From a candidate division BRC1 bacterium ADurb.BinA292 (GTDB taxonomy: Bacteria; Sumerlaeota; Sumerlaeia; MVZB01), in contig MVZB01000019.1 of the NCBI GenBank assembly GCA_002068205.1, positions 1-23,366 of the forward strand: DNA of 23,366 bases, given 5' to 3'. The notes under the pieces are model-generated. The model saw only the letters and a program-made list of their open reading frames with translations. It did not search any database and had not been told where the DNA came from. The position numbers and the translations under genes were made by a program. Of the stretch, positions 10,658-18,862 are shown in pieces (within the stretch, counting starts at the first letter, position 1; the number at the start of each line of letters is the position of its first letter).

Positions 10658-11091
10658 TCACTCCCGCGCCGGGGGGAACAGCGGCGCAAGGCGCCACGGC
10701 CCGGGCAGCCAGCGGCGCAGCAGAGCGGGGGAGAGGGAGGGAAGGCCGCCGGCAAGTGGAACGAGAGCGGGGGCGGGCAGTGATCCGCCGGCGAAAAGCG
10801 CCGGTGCGGCGCTGAGCCGCCCATCGCGGCGAACATCCTCGTTCCACTCCTCGCCCGCGGCGCTGGGCCGCGCTTGGGGGAGAAACTTCATGCAGAAGAT
10901 CCGGTTGCGGCGCGTGATGGGCTCCACTTCTTCCAGATAGGGTGGCTCCGGTGTCAATCTGAAAATGCTCAAATACCGGCCGACATCCCAGGCAACGGCG
11001 ACATCACGGCCGTCGGGCGTCATGGCCAGGCACACCCCGTCAGCCCGTCATGTTTCGGCAGGGCGCGGGACCCATTTGGGAAATTCCTCCG
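10658..11091 (-). pseudogene. Broken beta-propeller-like gene fragment
   Basis: The minus-strand frame from 11035 (GTG) to 10658 encodes a protein-like stretch (VCLAMTPDGRDVAVAW, then RYLSIFRL and RRNRIFCMKFLP) that resembles a WD40/beta-propeller blade with its 'sPDG' turn. Upstream in the same frame the sequence is again protein-like (EEFPKWVPRPA) but is cut by a TGA at 11050-11048. Reading the alternate frame between two compensating single-base shifts gives HDGLTG, also propeller-like. The 5' side runs directly into a dispersed GAGACGC-type repeat (11099-11113), so the rest of the gene is missing. The C-terminal 65 residues are Pro/Leu-rich and may be read-through of non-coding DNA. No parent function can be assigned. 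Confidence 0.45.
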
Positions 11092-11098
11092 CGTCTCG

Positions 11099-11213
11099 GC
11101 GTCTCGGCGTGAGATCTGCGCGCGTCCAGGACGGAATGACGGCCGACGACCCCTGCGCGGCGCTTAACCGGACGGCCATGAATCAAGAGAGAAACAGCCT
11201 CACGCCGAGACGC
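11099..11213. repeat. Inverted pair of GAGACGC-type dispersed repeats
   Basis: GCGTCTCGGCGTGAG (11099-11113) and its exact reverse complement CTCACGCCGAGACGC (11199-11213) form a 15-bp perfect inverted repeat around an 85-base centre. Beyond the match each arm continues with related GAGACGC/GAGGCG units. The arrangement resembles a small non-autonomous element or two oppositely oriented copies of an intergenic repeat. The spacer shows no gene. Confidence 0.6.
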
Positions 11214-11311
11214 GGAGACACCGAGGCGTGGGAGGTGAAGGGATGAGGCGGAGACAAGATGGATCGGCCACCGAAACCTATGGACGAGGCCATCCTGGAT
11301 CGATCCGCCGT

Positions 11312-11493
11312 CAGTCCCGTCAGCGACGGCAGACTTCAGCCCGCTTCTTCAGTGGCGGGAAAACGGGAACAACGAATCGAACGAGTCCCGCAGGGACGGC
11401 AGAACCGCTCGACTCAGTCACGATCACGAGAGTCGGGAGCCGAGTTTTGGGGCGGGCCGATGGGGGCGAGGCCACTCAGGAGCGTGGTGCTCC
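11312..11493. repeat. Cluster of short dispersed repeats
   Basis: Two near-identical ~21-base copies start with AGTCCCG and end with GACGGCAGA (11312-11333 and 11383-11403), 71 bases apart. The second contains the near-palindrome GTCCCGCAGGGAC (11385-11397). A separate hairpin GGAGCgtggtGCTCC lies at 11479-11493. No coding signal overlaps them convincingly. Confidence 0.55.
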
Positions 11494-11561
11494 CAGGTTT
11501 CGGCCGGGTTTTCGAGAGCCGAGGACGAGGGACGAACCTGAAATGAGGGCTTGAAACGGAA

Positions 11562-11588
11562 AGGGCGCCCCCGGTTCGGGAGCGCCCT
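11562..11588 (-). terminator. Intrinsic terminator of the M23 peptidase gene
   Basis: On the minus strand AGGGCGC pairs with GCGCCCT and extends inward through a G-T and three G-C pairs, leaving a 5-base loop. TTTCCGTTT follows. It lies 28 bases past the stop codon of the peptidase gene, as expected for its own terminator. Confidence 0.75.
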
Positions 11589-11615
11589 CGCTGCCTCAGA
11601 TGGCCGTCCAATGCG

Positions 11616-12758
11616 TCAGGGCTTCACGTAGGCCAGCGGGTTGAGCGCCTTGCCGTTGTGGCGGATCTCGAAGTGCAGGTGCGGGCCGGTGGAATAGCCG
11701 GTGTCGCCCTCCTTCCCAATCGGATCGCCCTGCTTGACGCGGTCGCCTTCCTTGACCAGCCGTTTGGACAGATGGCCGTAGAGCGTTTCGTACCCGTTGC
11801 CGTGGCGCAGGATGACGTGATAGCCGTAGCTGGAGCTGTAGCGGGCCTTGGTGACGACGCCATCGGCGGCGGCGCGCACCGTCGTGCCGTGCGGCGCGGC
11901 GATATCCAGCCCCTTGTGCATCCGGCCCTGACCGCCGATCGGGTGGCGCCGGTAGCCGAAGCTGGAGGTCAAGCGCCCTTTCATCGGCATCTGGAACATC
12001 GCCGACGCCACCGCCGAGGAATGGCTGGAGGCGGGCCGAGCCACGTCGCCGTCCTCGATCAGTTTGGCGGTCTTGAACCGTTGGGTCTTGTTTTTCAGGT
12101 CATCCGGCGGCGTCTTGTTCTCGACCTTGCGGATGATGGCCGGCCGCAGGGCGGTCATGCCGTCCTCCAGGCCGAGTCGGCTGGCGTCCAGCGCGATATC
12201 GATGCGTTCCTCGACGGGCGCGGCGGCGGCGGCCTGCACCTCGGCGAACGCCTCGGCATCGGCGGCCAGGCTGGCGGCCGAATGACCGTCCAACTCCTCG
12301 TCGTGCGCCTCGGCTTCGAGGGCTTCGGCCTCGGCCAGCGCCTGGTCGGCGTGGCGGCCGTCGCTGGTCTCGCCCAGCATCAGCCACATGCGCAGGCCGT
12401 CGCGGGCGAAGGTGACCGAATCGTCGTCGATCGCCTCGACCGTATAGCCGCCGATCACGTCGCCGACGGTGTAGGCCATCTGTTCGGACGAGCCGGGGTG
12501 TTTGATGAAGCAGGAGGGGCGGCCTTCAAAGACGGCGATGCCGACCAGGTGCAGGCCCAGTTCCTCGAACTCCAGCCGGGCCAGGAGCGCCCGGCGGAGG
12601 GTTTCCCCCTCATTCTGGACGACGGCGGGCGCCGTCTGCGGGGGAGCGGTATTGACTGTGGATTCGATGGTTGCGCTGACCCACTGCGGCTGGGCCAAAA
12701 GCAACAGCACGGGCATCAGGGCTGACCACAGCATGACGGAGAGGGCGGTCTTCTTCAA
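11616..12758 (-). CDS. Secreted M23 family metallopeptidase with a PilP/GspC-like N-terminal domain
   Basis: A zinc endopeptidase of the lysostaphin/LytM fold that probably cuts peptidoglycan cross-links or, if degenerate, regulates amidases, in the periplasm. The 380 residues start with a signal peptide (KK, hydrophobic core, cleavage after VSA at 29). Residues about 66-130 (LHLVGIAVFEGRPSCF... YTVGDVIGGYTVEAIDDDSVTF) look like the homology domain of PilP/GspC. An acidic, Ala-rich linker follows (about 131-270), then the M23 domain: zinc ligands H281 and D285 (HKGLD), H329 (YGHLS), H360 and H362 (HLHFE). All are present, so the enzyme is probably active. The start is TTG 12758, preceded by GGAGG 12 bases upstream and fitting the signal peptide. 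It has its own candidate promoter and terminator, so is likely monocistronic. Confidence 0.92.
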   Translation of the reverse strand: MKKTALSVMLWSALMPVLLLLAQPQWVSATIESTVNTAPPQTAPAVVQNEGETLRRALLARLEFEELGLHLVGIAVFEGRPSCFIKHPGSSEQMAYTVGDVIGGYTVEAIDDDSVTFARDGLRMWLMLGETSDGRHADQALAEAEALEAEAHDEELDGHSAASLAADAEAFAEVQAAAAAPVEERIDIALDASRLGLEDGMTALRPAIIRKVENKTPPDDLKNKTQRFKTAKLIEDGDVARPASSHSSAVASAMFQMPMKGRLTSSFGYRRHPIGGQGRMHKGLDIAAPHGTTVRAAADGVVTKARYSSSYGYHVILRHGNGYETLYGHLSKRLVKEGDRVKQGDPIGKEGDTGYSTGPHLHFEIRHNGKALNPLAYVKP

Positions 12759-12825
12759 GATACGCGATGACCTCCGGTGGCGTTGAGCGATGATGCCGAT
12801 CCGGCCTGCGCGCCGTGACGGGATC

Positions 12826-12854
12826 GTTACATCTTTCTAGCAAGCGTCCGACAA
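12826..12854 (-). promoter_or_regulatory. Candidate sigma70-like promoter for the M23 gene
   Basis: On the minus strand, -35 TTGTCG (12854-12849), 17 bases, -10 TGTAAC (12831-12826). Each box matches the consensus at four of six positions. The start would fall about 60 bases before the TTG start codon. Confidence 0.35.
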
Positions 12855-13053
12855 TTGGGTTTCAAAGTGTGCCGGGAAGAATCAGCGGAAGGCAAAAACC
12901 TGTCTTAGTGGCAGGAACGTCCAATCCACCCCGGCGCTTTATCTTGAGACGTATCGGCGCGGCGCCGATTTCTGTTGAGAGCGGGCGTCCGTTGATTCAA
13001 TCGCTGAACACCCGCAGTGCAAAACCGGAAAAAGCCCCAGATCACGTTCCGGG

Positions 13054-13082
13054 TTGATCGGCCAGCCCGACCACACTACCCT
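13054..13082 (+). promoter_or_regulatory. Candidate promoter for the small membrane protein
   Basis: -35 TTGATC (13054-13059), a 17-base spacer and -10 TACCCT (13077-13082). The -10 match is weak. It would give a leader of about 50 bases before ATG 13140. Confidence 0.3.
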
Positions 13083-13139
13083 AGGGGCCCGGGGTTTGAC
13101 AAGCCCTTTCAACCCGCCGGCGCGAGGCAGGGGGACACC

Positions 13140-13442
13140 ATGGAGTACGGCGACGCCGCCCAGCTGATGCGCATCATCGCCTGCGCGACCCCGATCGTCG
13201 CGCTGTGCGGCTGGATCGTGCTGCGCGGCGAGCGGCGCCCCGATTGGCCCAAGACCCGCCGAAATCTGGTGATTCTGGGCCTGGCCGGGCCGGTCAATCT
13301 CGCCGGTTGGTGGGTCTTCAACGGCTGGCTCGACCGCGCCGGCTGGCGGTCGGTCCATGCTTATATAATAGCGTTTATTGTCTTTATTGTTGCTGGCTTC
13401 GCCACCGGCTTTTTTTCCCGGCTGCGCCGCTCCGAGCGCTAA
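13140..13442 (+). CDS. Small multi-pass membrane protein of unknown function
   Basis: I do not recognise this 100-residue protein. Three hydrophobic segments are visible: about 13-28 (ACATPIVALCGWIVL), about 43-65 (LVILGLAGPVNLAGWWVF) and about 74-92 (AYIIAFIVFIVAGFATGFF). They are separated by a basic loop (RGERRPDWPKTRR) and followed by a basic tail (RLRRSER), consistent with an inner-membrane protein. ATG 13140 was chosen because AGGCAGGGGGA lies just upstream; the frame runs further 5' but those residues are polar and lack a start signal. Codons in the third segment are unusually AT-rich (tataataatagcg-like), possibly only because of Ile/Phe content. It converges with the helicase gene, so no operon partner indicates a role. 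Confidence 0.7.
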   Translation: MEYGDAAQLMRIIACATPIVALCGWIVLRGERRPDWPKTRRNLVILGLAGPVNLAGWWVFNGWLDRAGWRSVHAYIIAFIVFIVAGFATGFFSRLRRSER

Positions 13443-13443
13443 C

Positions 13444-13460
13444 ATGGGGGAATCCCCCGT
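13444..13460. terminator. Hairpin between convergent genes
   Basis: GGGGG-aat-CCCCC (13446-13458), extendable by a wobble and an A-T pair, lies exactly between two convergent stop codons. It could act in both directions. There is no T-tract. Confidence 0.35.
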
Positions 13461-13465
13461 ATCCG

Positions 13466-16400
13466 TCAGACGACGTCCACCAGCCGCCGGCTCGTGGGTG
13501 CGATCCGCTCGGCGGGGGTCAGAATCCCGGCCAGGTTCAGCGGATCGGCGGCCGAAACCCGCGGGATCGAAGATGCCCCCTTGAAGTGCGTCGGATCGGT
13601 CGGAGCCGACGGATTCCGTCCATCGGGCGCCGGTTCGGCCGAGCTCCGCGCCTGGCGCCGCAGCCCGCGCAGCAGCGCGACCGCCTCGGGCAGGGCATAC
13701 TGCTCGCCGGAGAAGCCGCCGACGAACCGCCCGCCGCGCACATCGCCCGCCAGCTCAAGCCGGCGCAGCACGCGCACCAGATCCCGCCAGGGGACGGGGA
13801 TCCGCTCGCGCTCGAGCAGTCGGCGAAACACCAGGCCGTAGCGCCGGAGCAGTTGGCGCGCGACAAACTCCGCTTCGTCCGCGGCGTCGGCCGCCGGCCC
13901 CGCCGCTCCCTCCAGCGCCGCATCGGCCTTGGGGGCGGCCGCCGACGGACGGAACAGCGCCCAGCGGCCGGGCGCCGCGGCCCTGACGCGCCGCCGATGG
14001 CGCGGCCGCGTCAGCAGGCGCAGACCGCCGAACGAGTCGCAGGAAAGCAGCCCGCGGGCGATCAGTTCGGCCAGTCCCGCCTCGAAGTGCTCGGGCAGCA
14101 GCCGCGCCGCCTGCATCAGCTCGGCGTGAAACAGCGCGCCGCGGCCGCGCAAGGCGGCCAGCACGCGCCGGGCGTGCGCCCCCAGCGGCGCCTCGTCCAC
14201 CGGCGCCGCCAGCGCCAGCCAGCGGCCGAGGTGCTCGCGCCGCAGGAAGCAGATCGGCGTCGCGCGCAGGGCCGGGTTGCCGCTCCCCCACAGCCGCCCC
14301 CAGGTGAATTCGCCGGTCAGCGTCAACTGGTCGAGCCAGTCGCGCTGATAATCGCGCACGCGGGCGGGCAGGATCGCGCGCTCCCAGACCGCCACCGGCG
14401 CCTCGAACCCCGCGAGCTGATCGAGCACGGCGGCCACGCCGGCCGGTCCCTCGAGCCGGTGCTCGTCGGTCACGTGTTGCCACGCCGCCAGGAAACGCAG
14501 GCATTGCGTGGCGGTGCACGGCTCGATTTCGCGGCGCAGCCGGTCGAGCGTGTAGCGCTGGATCCGAGCCAGCAGGCGGCGGTCGCACCACGCCTGCCGC
14601 CCGGCCAGGCGCACGCGCAGGATGTGGCCGTCGGCCTCCAGTTGCGCCAGCAGCGGGTCGTCGTCGAAGACCGGGCCGAGCGCTTCGAGCCGACCCCGCA
14701 GCAGCGCCCGGGGATCGCGCTCGCTCTCGGCGGCGTACCAGCGGTCCCCCTCGTGGCGCGCGCGGCCGGCCGCCGCCAGCTCGTCGAGCCACGCCCGCCA
14801 GGGCGCCGCCTCCGCGTCGGTCACATAGCCCATCCAGAGCAGAGCTTCGTGGACCTCCTCGGCGTCGCGCGGGTCGGGCCAGGCTTCCTCGCGGACACGG
14901 GCGACGGCGGCCGGGTCGAGCTCGCCGAGTTCATCGGCCGTGCGGTGGTCGAGCCCGCGCCGGCGCAACACGGCCTGCGTCCGGCGCTCCTCCAGCGGGG
15001 CGTCATCCAGGAAACTGTAGGGCTGCGCGTTGAGGATGCCGTGGGCGAACGCGGAAGGAGTCGGCGTGTCGATCGCGAGCGTCTCGATTGTTCCGTCGCG
15101 AATCTCGCGCAGCACCTGGAGGAAACCCTCGACGTCCATCGCCTCCTCGAGGCAGTCCTCGATCGTCTGGCGCACGAGCGGATGCTCCAGCGGGACGGGC
15201 AGATCGCCCGGCGGCAGGTTCTCGCCGCAGGCCAGCACTTCCGGAAAGGCCTCGACGAGCAGATCCTGCGCGCGCATGCGCGCCAGCGGGGCGGGCAGCC
15301 GCCGGCCGCGCTCGAAACGCGGCACAAGCAGCGCGCGCGCGACGTTCCAGCGCCAGCGCGTCTCGAACAGCGGCGTCGCCAGCAGCGCCTGAATCAGCAC
15401 GTCGCGCGCCGTCTCCGGCCGCAGGTAATTGAAGACGTCCTGCAGCGGGAAACTGTGCTGCGGGCCGAGCGAGAGCAGGATCGCCTCGTCGTTGGCCGCC
15501 GCCTGCAGTTCGAAGCCGAACCCGCGGCAGAACCGTTTGCGCAACGCCAGCCCCCAGGCCTTGTTGATGTGCGATCCCAGCGGGGCGTGAATGACCAGTT
15601 GCATGCCGCCGCTCTCGTCGAAGAAGCGCTCGGCGATGATTCGGCGGCGCGTCGGCACGGCGCCCAGCACGCGGCGCCCCTCCTCGATGTACTCCGCGAC
15701 GAGGCGCGCGGTATCCTCCGGCACGCCGGCCTCCTCGGCCAGGCGCCCGGGGATTTCGGCGGCCTCGCGTGCGCGGCTGACGGCGTCGGACAGCTCGGCG
15801 GAGCGGGCCGGGGCCTCGCCCAGCCAGAACGGCAACGTGGGGGGCGCCCCCTGGGCATCGGCCACGCGCACGACGCCCGGCTCCACCTTCAGAATGCGCC
15901 AGGAAGCGTTACCAAGCTGGACGATGTCGCCCGCGTTGGACTCGACGGCGAAATCCTCGTTGAGCGTGCCGACGAAAATTTCCTCCGGTTGCATGATGAC
16001 GCGGTAATCGGCTGCGTCGGGGATCGCGCCGCCCGAAGTGATCGCGGTCAGCCGGGCGCGGCGCGTGGCGCGCAGCCGGCCATGCACGCCGTCGCGGTGG
16101 AGCAGCGCCCGCCGGCCGCCGGTGTGCAGCTCGACGGCGGCGTCGAATTCCGCGCGCGTCAACTCGCGGTAGGGCCACGCGCGCCGCAGCCGCTCGAACA
16201 GCTCGGTCGCGTTCCACGCTTCCGGCACGCACGCCGCCACGATCTGCTGCGCCAGGATGTCGAGCGGGCGGCGCGGCTGCGGCGTGCGGTCCAGCTCGCC
16301 CCGTCGGATCGCGCTGAGCAGGGCGACCGCCTCGACCAGCTCGTCGCGCGTCAGCGGATTCAGTCGCCCCTTCGGCGTGCGCCCCAGGCCGTGCCCCGAA

Positions 16401-17458
16401 CGGCCGACGCGCTGGAGCAGCGTCGCGATCGACCGGGTTGCGCCGACCTGAATCACCAGGTCGACTTCGCCGATGTCGATCCCCAGCTCCAGCGAGGCGG
16501 TCGCCACGAGCGCGCGCAACTGGCCATGCTTCAGGCGCTGCTCGGCCGCGAGCCGCCGCTCGCGCGAGAGGCTGCCGTGATGGCAGGCGACCTGCTCCGG
16601 CCCAACCAGCCGGCTCAGTTGCGCGGCGACGCGCTCGGCCATCTTGCGCGTGTTGACGAAGACGAGCGTTGTGCGGTGCGCCTCGATCAGCTCCGCCATC
16701 CGCGTGTAGATTTCCTGCCACGTTTCGTGCGAGCAGACCGTTTCCAGCGGCGAGGAGGGCAGCTCGATGCCGAGATCCAGCGCGCGGAGGGCGCCCTGAT
16801 CCACCAGCGTGCAATCGCGGTGCGTCCCGACCAGGAAGGCGCCGACCGCCGCCAGCGGTTTCTGCGTGGCCGACAGCCCGATCCGCTGCGGCGGCCGTTC
16901 GGTCAGCGCCTCGAGCCGTTCGAGCGAAAGCGCCAGGTGCGCGCCGCGCTTGTCGCCGAGCACGGCATGGATTTCGTCGACGATCACCGTCCGCACGTCG
17001 CGCAGCAGCGCGCGTCCGCCGTCGCTCGTCAGCAGCAGGTAGAGCGATTCGGGCGTCGTGACCAGGATATGCGGCGGGCGGCGCCCCATCGCCGCGCGCT
17101 CGTGCGCCGGCGTATCCCCCGTGCGCACCAGCACGCGGATGGCCGGGAGGGCCGGATCCAGTTCGCGCAGCTCGGCGAGCGGCGCCTGCAGGTTCTTCTG
17201 CACATCGTTGCCGAGCGCCTTGAGCGGCGAAACATAGAGCACGCGCGTCTTGTCGGGGAGCGGTTCGGGCGCGCGCAGGAGCCCGTCGAGCGCTGTCAGG
17301 AAGGCGGCGAGCGTCTTGCCCGAGCCGGTGGGGGCGGCGATCAGCGTATGGGCGCCGCCGCGGATCGCCGGCCAGCCCGCGCGCTGCGGCGCGCTCGGCT
17401 CGCCCAGCCGGTCGCGAAACCACCGCTGGATCGTGGGATGAAACGTTGTTAACGGCAT
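13466..17458 (-). CDS. lhr: Lhr-type ATP-dependent DNA helicase
   Basis: A superfamily-2 3'-5' helicase of the long Lhr group, linked in other bacteria to DNA repair. The 1330 residues carry all core motifs in order: Q-motif-like APQRAGWP (24-30), Walker A APTGSGKT (42-49), PLKALGND (78-85), TPES (135-138), DEIH (161-164), SAT (196-198), FVNTRK (267-272), ATASLELGIDIGEVD (319-333) and QRVGRSGHG (349-357). After the core come the winged-helix and Lhr-core domains, including LPFWLGEAPARS and HAPLGSHINKAWG-type segments. A large C-terminal region (about 880-1330) is of the kind found in full-length bacterial Lhr. It is somewhat shorter than the E. coli protein (about 1538 residues). ATG 17458 leaves the usual short N-terminus before the Q-motif, although no clear Shine-Dalgarno is seen. 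No nuclease or repair partner is adjacent. Confidence 0.95.
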   Translation of the reverse strand: MPLTTFHPTIQRWFRDRLGEPSAPQRAGWPAIRGGAHTLIAAPTGSGKTLAAFLTALDGLLRAPEPLPDKTRVLYVSPLKALGNDVQKNLQAPLAELRELDPALPAIRVLVRTGDTPAHERAAMGRRPPHILVTTPESLYLLLTSDGGRALLRDVRTVIVDEIHAVLGDKRGAHLALSLERLEALTERPPQRIGLSATQKPLAAVGAFLVGTHRDCTLVDQGALRALDLGIELPSSPLETVCSHETWQEIYTRMAELIEAHRTTLVFVNTRKMAERVAAQLSRLVGPEQVACHHGSLSRERRLAAEQRLKHGQLRALVATASLELGIDIGEVDLVIQVGATRSIATLLQRVGRSGHGLGRTPKGRLNPLTRDELVEAVALLSAIRRGELDRTPQPRRPLDILAQQIVAACVPEAWNATELFERLRRAWPYRELTRAEFDAAVELHTGGRRALLHRDGVHGRLRATRRARLTAITSGGAIPDAADYRVIMQPEEIFVGTLNEDFAVESNAGDIVQLGNASWRILKVEPGVVRVADAQGAPPTLPFWLGEAPARSAELSDAVSRAREAAEIPGRLAEEAGVPEDTARLVAEYIEEGRRVLGAVPTRRRIIAERFFDESGGMQLVIHAPLGSHINKAWGLALRKRFCRGFGFELQAAANDEAILLSLGPQHSFPLQDVFNYLRPETARDVLIQALLATPLFETRWRWNVARALLVPRFERGRRLPAPLARMRAQDLLVEAFPEVLACGENLPPGDLPVPLEHPLVRQTIEDCLEEAMDVEGFLQVLREIRDGTIETLAIDTPTPSAFAHGILNAQPYSFLDDAPLEERRTQAVLRRRGLDHRTADELGELDPAAVARVREEAWPDPRDAEEVHEALLWMGYVTDAEAAPWRAWLDELAAAGRARHEGDRWYAAESERDPRALLRGRLEALGPVFDDDPLLAQLEADGHILRVRLAGRQAWCDRRLLARIQRYTLDRLRREIEPCTATQCLRFLAAWQHVTDEHRLEGPAGVAAVLDQLAGFEAPVAVWERAILPARVRDYQRDWLDQLTLTGEFTWGRLWGSGNPALRATPICFLRREHLGRWLALAAPVDEAPLGAHARRVLAALRGRGALFHAELMQAARLLPEHFEAGLAELIARGLLSCDSFGGLRLLTRPRHRRRVRAAAPGRWALFRPSAAAPKADAALEGAAGPAADAADEAEFVARQLLRRYGLVFRRLLERERIPVPWRDLVRVLRRLELAGDVRGGRFVGGFSGEQYALPEAVALLRGLRRQARSSAEPAPDGRNPSAPTDPTHFKGASSIPRVSAADPLNLAGILTPAERIAPTSRRLVDVV

Positions 17459-17522
17459 GGGCGGAGGCGTCGGCCGGCGGCTGGAGGATCGCCCGGACGC
17501 GGCGCGCCCGGTGCATCATCCG

Positions 17523-17528
17523 ATTTTA
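17523..17528 (-). promoter_or_regulatory. Candidate -10 box for the lhr gene
   Basis: On the minus strand TAAAAT lies about 65 bases before the lhr start codon in otherwise GC-rich DNA. No good -35 hexamer is found 16-18 bases upstream, so this is tentative. Confidence 0.28.
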
Positions 17529-17579
17529 CCCGTTCACGAACGAAAGGGCCACATGCGACGTCCGCGCCAACCGCGCTCG

Positions 17580-18581
17580 TCAGCCCAGCCGGATTTCCGA
17601 TGAGTCGCCCACATTCAACTGGCGATACGTTCCCTGCACCTTGGCATGGTCGGCGATGATCGAGGCATCGAGCAGCATGTTCTCCACCAGGCAATGGCTC
17701 GACACGATCGAGTTCTTGATCACGCTGTTGCGAATCGTGGACCCCTCGGCGACCGTCACGTAGGGCCCGACGATCGAGTTCTCCAGCACCGCATCCTTGC
17801 CGATCGAAACCGGATGCATGATCAGCGAGCCGTTTCGTTCCTCGGGCTGGCCGTTCGTCGCCGTCGTGTTCTTGCTCAGCAGGATCTGGTTGGTGGAGAG
17901 GAGGGTTTCGGGCTTCCCGCAATCGTACCACCCCTCGATGACGAACGGCTTCATGCGGGCGCCCTGCTTGAGCATCAGCGCCAGGGCGTCGGTGAGCTGA
18001 ATCTCGCCCTTGGTGGTCACGCCCTTTTCGACGACTTCATCGAGGCACTTGTAGAGCATGCGCCCATCGGTGAAGTAGTAGATGCCGACGATGGCCAGGT
18101 TGGTCGGGGGATGCTCGGGCTTTTCGACCATGCTGACGATCTGGTCGCCCTCCAGCTCGACGATGCCGAACCGCCGGCCGTCCTCCACTTCCTTGACGCC
18201 GATGTAGTTGCTGTCGGAGCCGATGATCGCCTTGAAATCGGCGTCGAAGATCGTATCGCCCAGGATGACCAGCAGCGGCGACTGGACCTTGCGGTAGAGA
18301 TCGCCGGTCATCCAGATCGCGTGACCCAGCCCCTTGAGCTCCTCCTGCGTCACGAACTGGAACTTGAAATCGTAGGCCCGCGTCACGTAGTCGCGGATGG
18401 CATCGCCCAGGTGGCCGACCACCAGGGTGATCTCCTCGACGTCGTATTTCCGCAGCTCATCCAGGATGTGGCCGATCATCGGCTTGCCCGCCACCTGCAG
18501 CATCACCTTGGGGGCCGTGTGGGTGTGGGGCCGCAGGCGCGTGCCGACGCCGGCGACGGGGATGATGACGCGAAGACCCAT
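17580..18581 (-). CDS. NDP-sugar pyrophosphorylase (long-form glucose-1-phosphate thymidylyltransferase-like)
   Basis: Makes an NDP-sugar from a sugar-1-phosphate and NTP in the cytoplasm. The 333 residues start IIPVAGVGTRLRPHTHTAPKVM: the nucleotide-binding loop GxGTRLRP at 11-18, with K25 of the PK motif. The metal-binding Asp is D109 in ILGDTIFDADF. Further family segments are EKPEHPPTNLAIVGIYYF and the lysine/Asp site in IEGWYDCGKPETLL. After about residue 245 come left-handed beta-helix hexapeptide turns (SIGKDAVLENSIVGPYVTV, STIRNSVIKNS), which place it with the longer archaeal-type RmlA-like enzymes. Sugar and base specificity cannot be read safely. ATG 18581 was chosen over the in-frame ATG 18623 because AAGGA lies about 11 bases upstream and the Rossmann strand begins at once. 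It may feed glycosyltransferases such as the one at 1-717 (inference). Confidence 0.9.
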   Translation of the reverse strand: MGLRVIIPVAGVGTRLRPHTHTAPKVMLQVAGKPMIGHILDELRKYDVEEITLVVGHLGDAIRDYVTRAYDFKFQFVTQEELKGLGHAIWMTGDLYRKVQSPLLVILGDTIFDADFKAIIGSDSNYIGVKEVEDGRRFGIVELEGDQIVSMVEKPEHPPTNLAIVGIYYFTDGRMLYKCLDEVVEKGVTTKGEIQLTDALALMLKQGARMKPFVIEGWYDCGKPETLLSTNQILLSKNTTATNGQPEERNGSLIMHPVSIGKDAVLENSIVGPYVTVAEGSTIRNSVIKNSIVSSHCLVENMLLDASIIADHAKVQGTYRQLNVGDSSEIRLG

Positions 18582-18862
18582 GTTTTCTTTGTTCCTTGCC
18601 AGGTTGCATGCTCCAAACGGCATGCGCCGCCCGCTCCATGTAAAGGCCGCGGATCGGCGCGGACGGTCTCCAACCTAGCAGATGCACCCGGCAAAGGAAA
18701 GGATCGGCGGCGGAGGCGAATGTGGCGAGGGATGAAAAGCGTCCGGAGCGATGTAAGTTCGGCGCGGTCGGGCGTAATCCGCCGGGACCCTTTGGAGAAT
18801 GGCGAACGCTGAGAGCCGGATCGGAGGGGTAGGGGCCTTGGAGACGTTGGGCGTTTCCCGGC

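Larger units (their letters stand above)
10602..11615. other. Long gap with gene remnant and dispersed repeats
   Basis: About 1 kb between the promoter-hairpin unit and the M23 gene contains the propeller remnant (10658-11091), an inverted pair of GAGACGC-type repeats (11099-11213), a repeat cluster with GTCCCGCAGGGAC (11312-11493) and the M23 terminator (11562-11588). The open frames across 11228-11554 appear to be translations of repeat DNA, so I do not call them genes. Confidence 0.55.
12759..13139. other. Divergent intergenic region
   Basis: 381 bases between two divergently transcribed genes. It is less GC-rich than the coding DNA and holds a candidate promoter on each strand (12826-12854 minus; 13054-13082 plus). 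No RNA gene or repeat was recognised. Confidence 0.5.

Noticed and set aside
11228..11554. Plus-strand open frames of 95-108 codons before the M23 terminator
   Set aside because: They translate repeat DNA, two frames are open at once, and no ribosome site or protein-like pattern is present.
13205..17452. Plus-strand open frame of 1415 codons opposite the helicase
   Set aside because: It is low-complexity Arg/Gln/Ala-rich antisense of lhr, whose helicase motifs are unambiguous.
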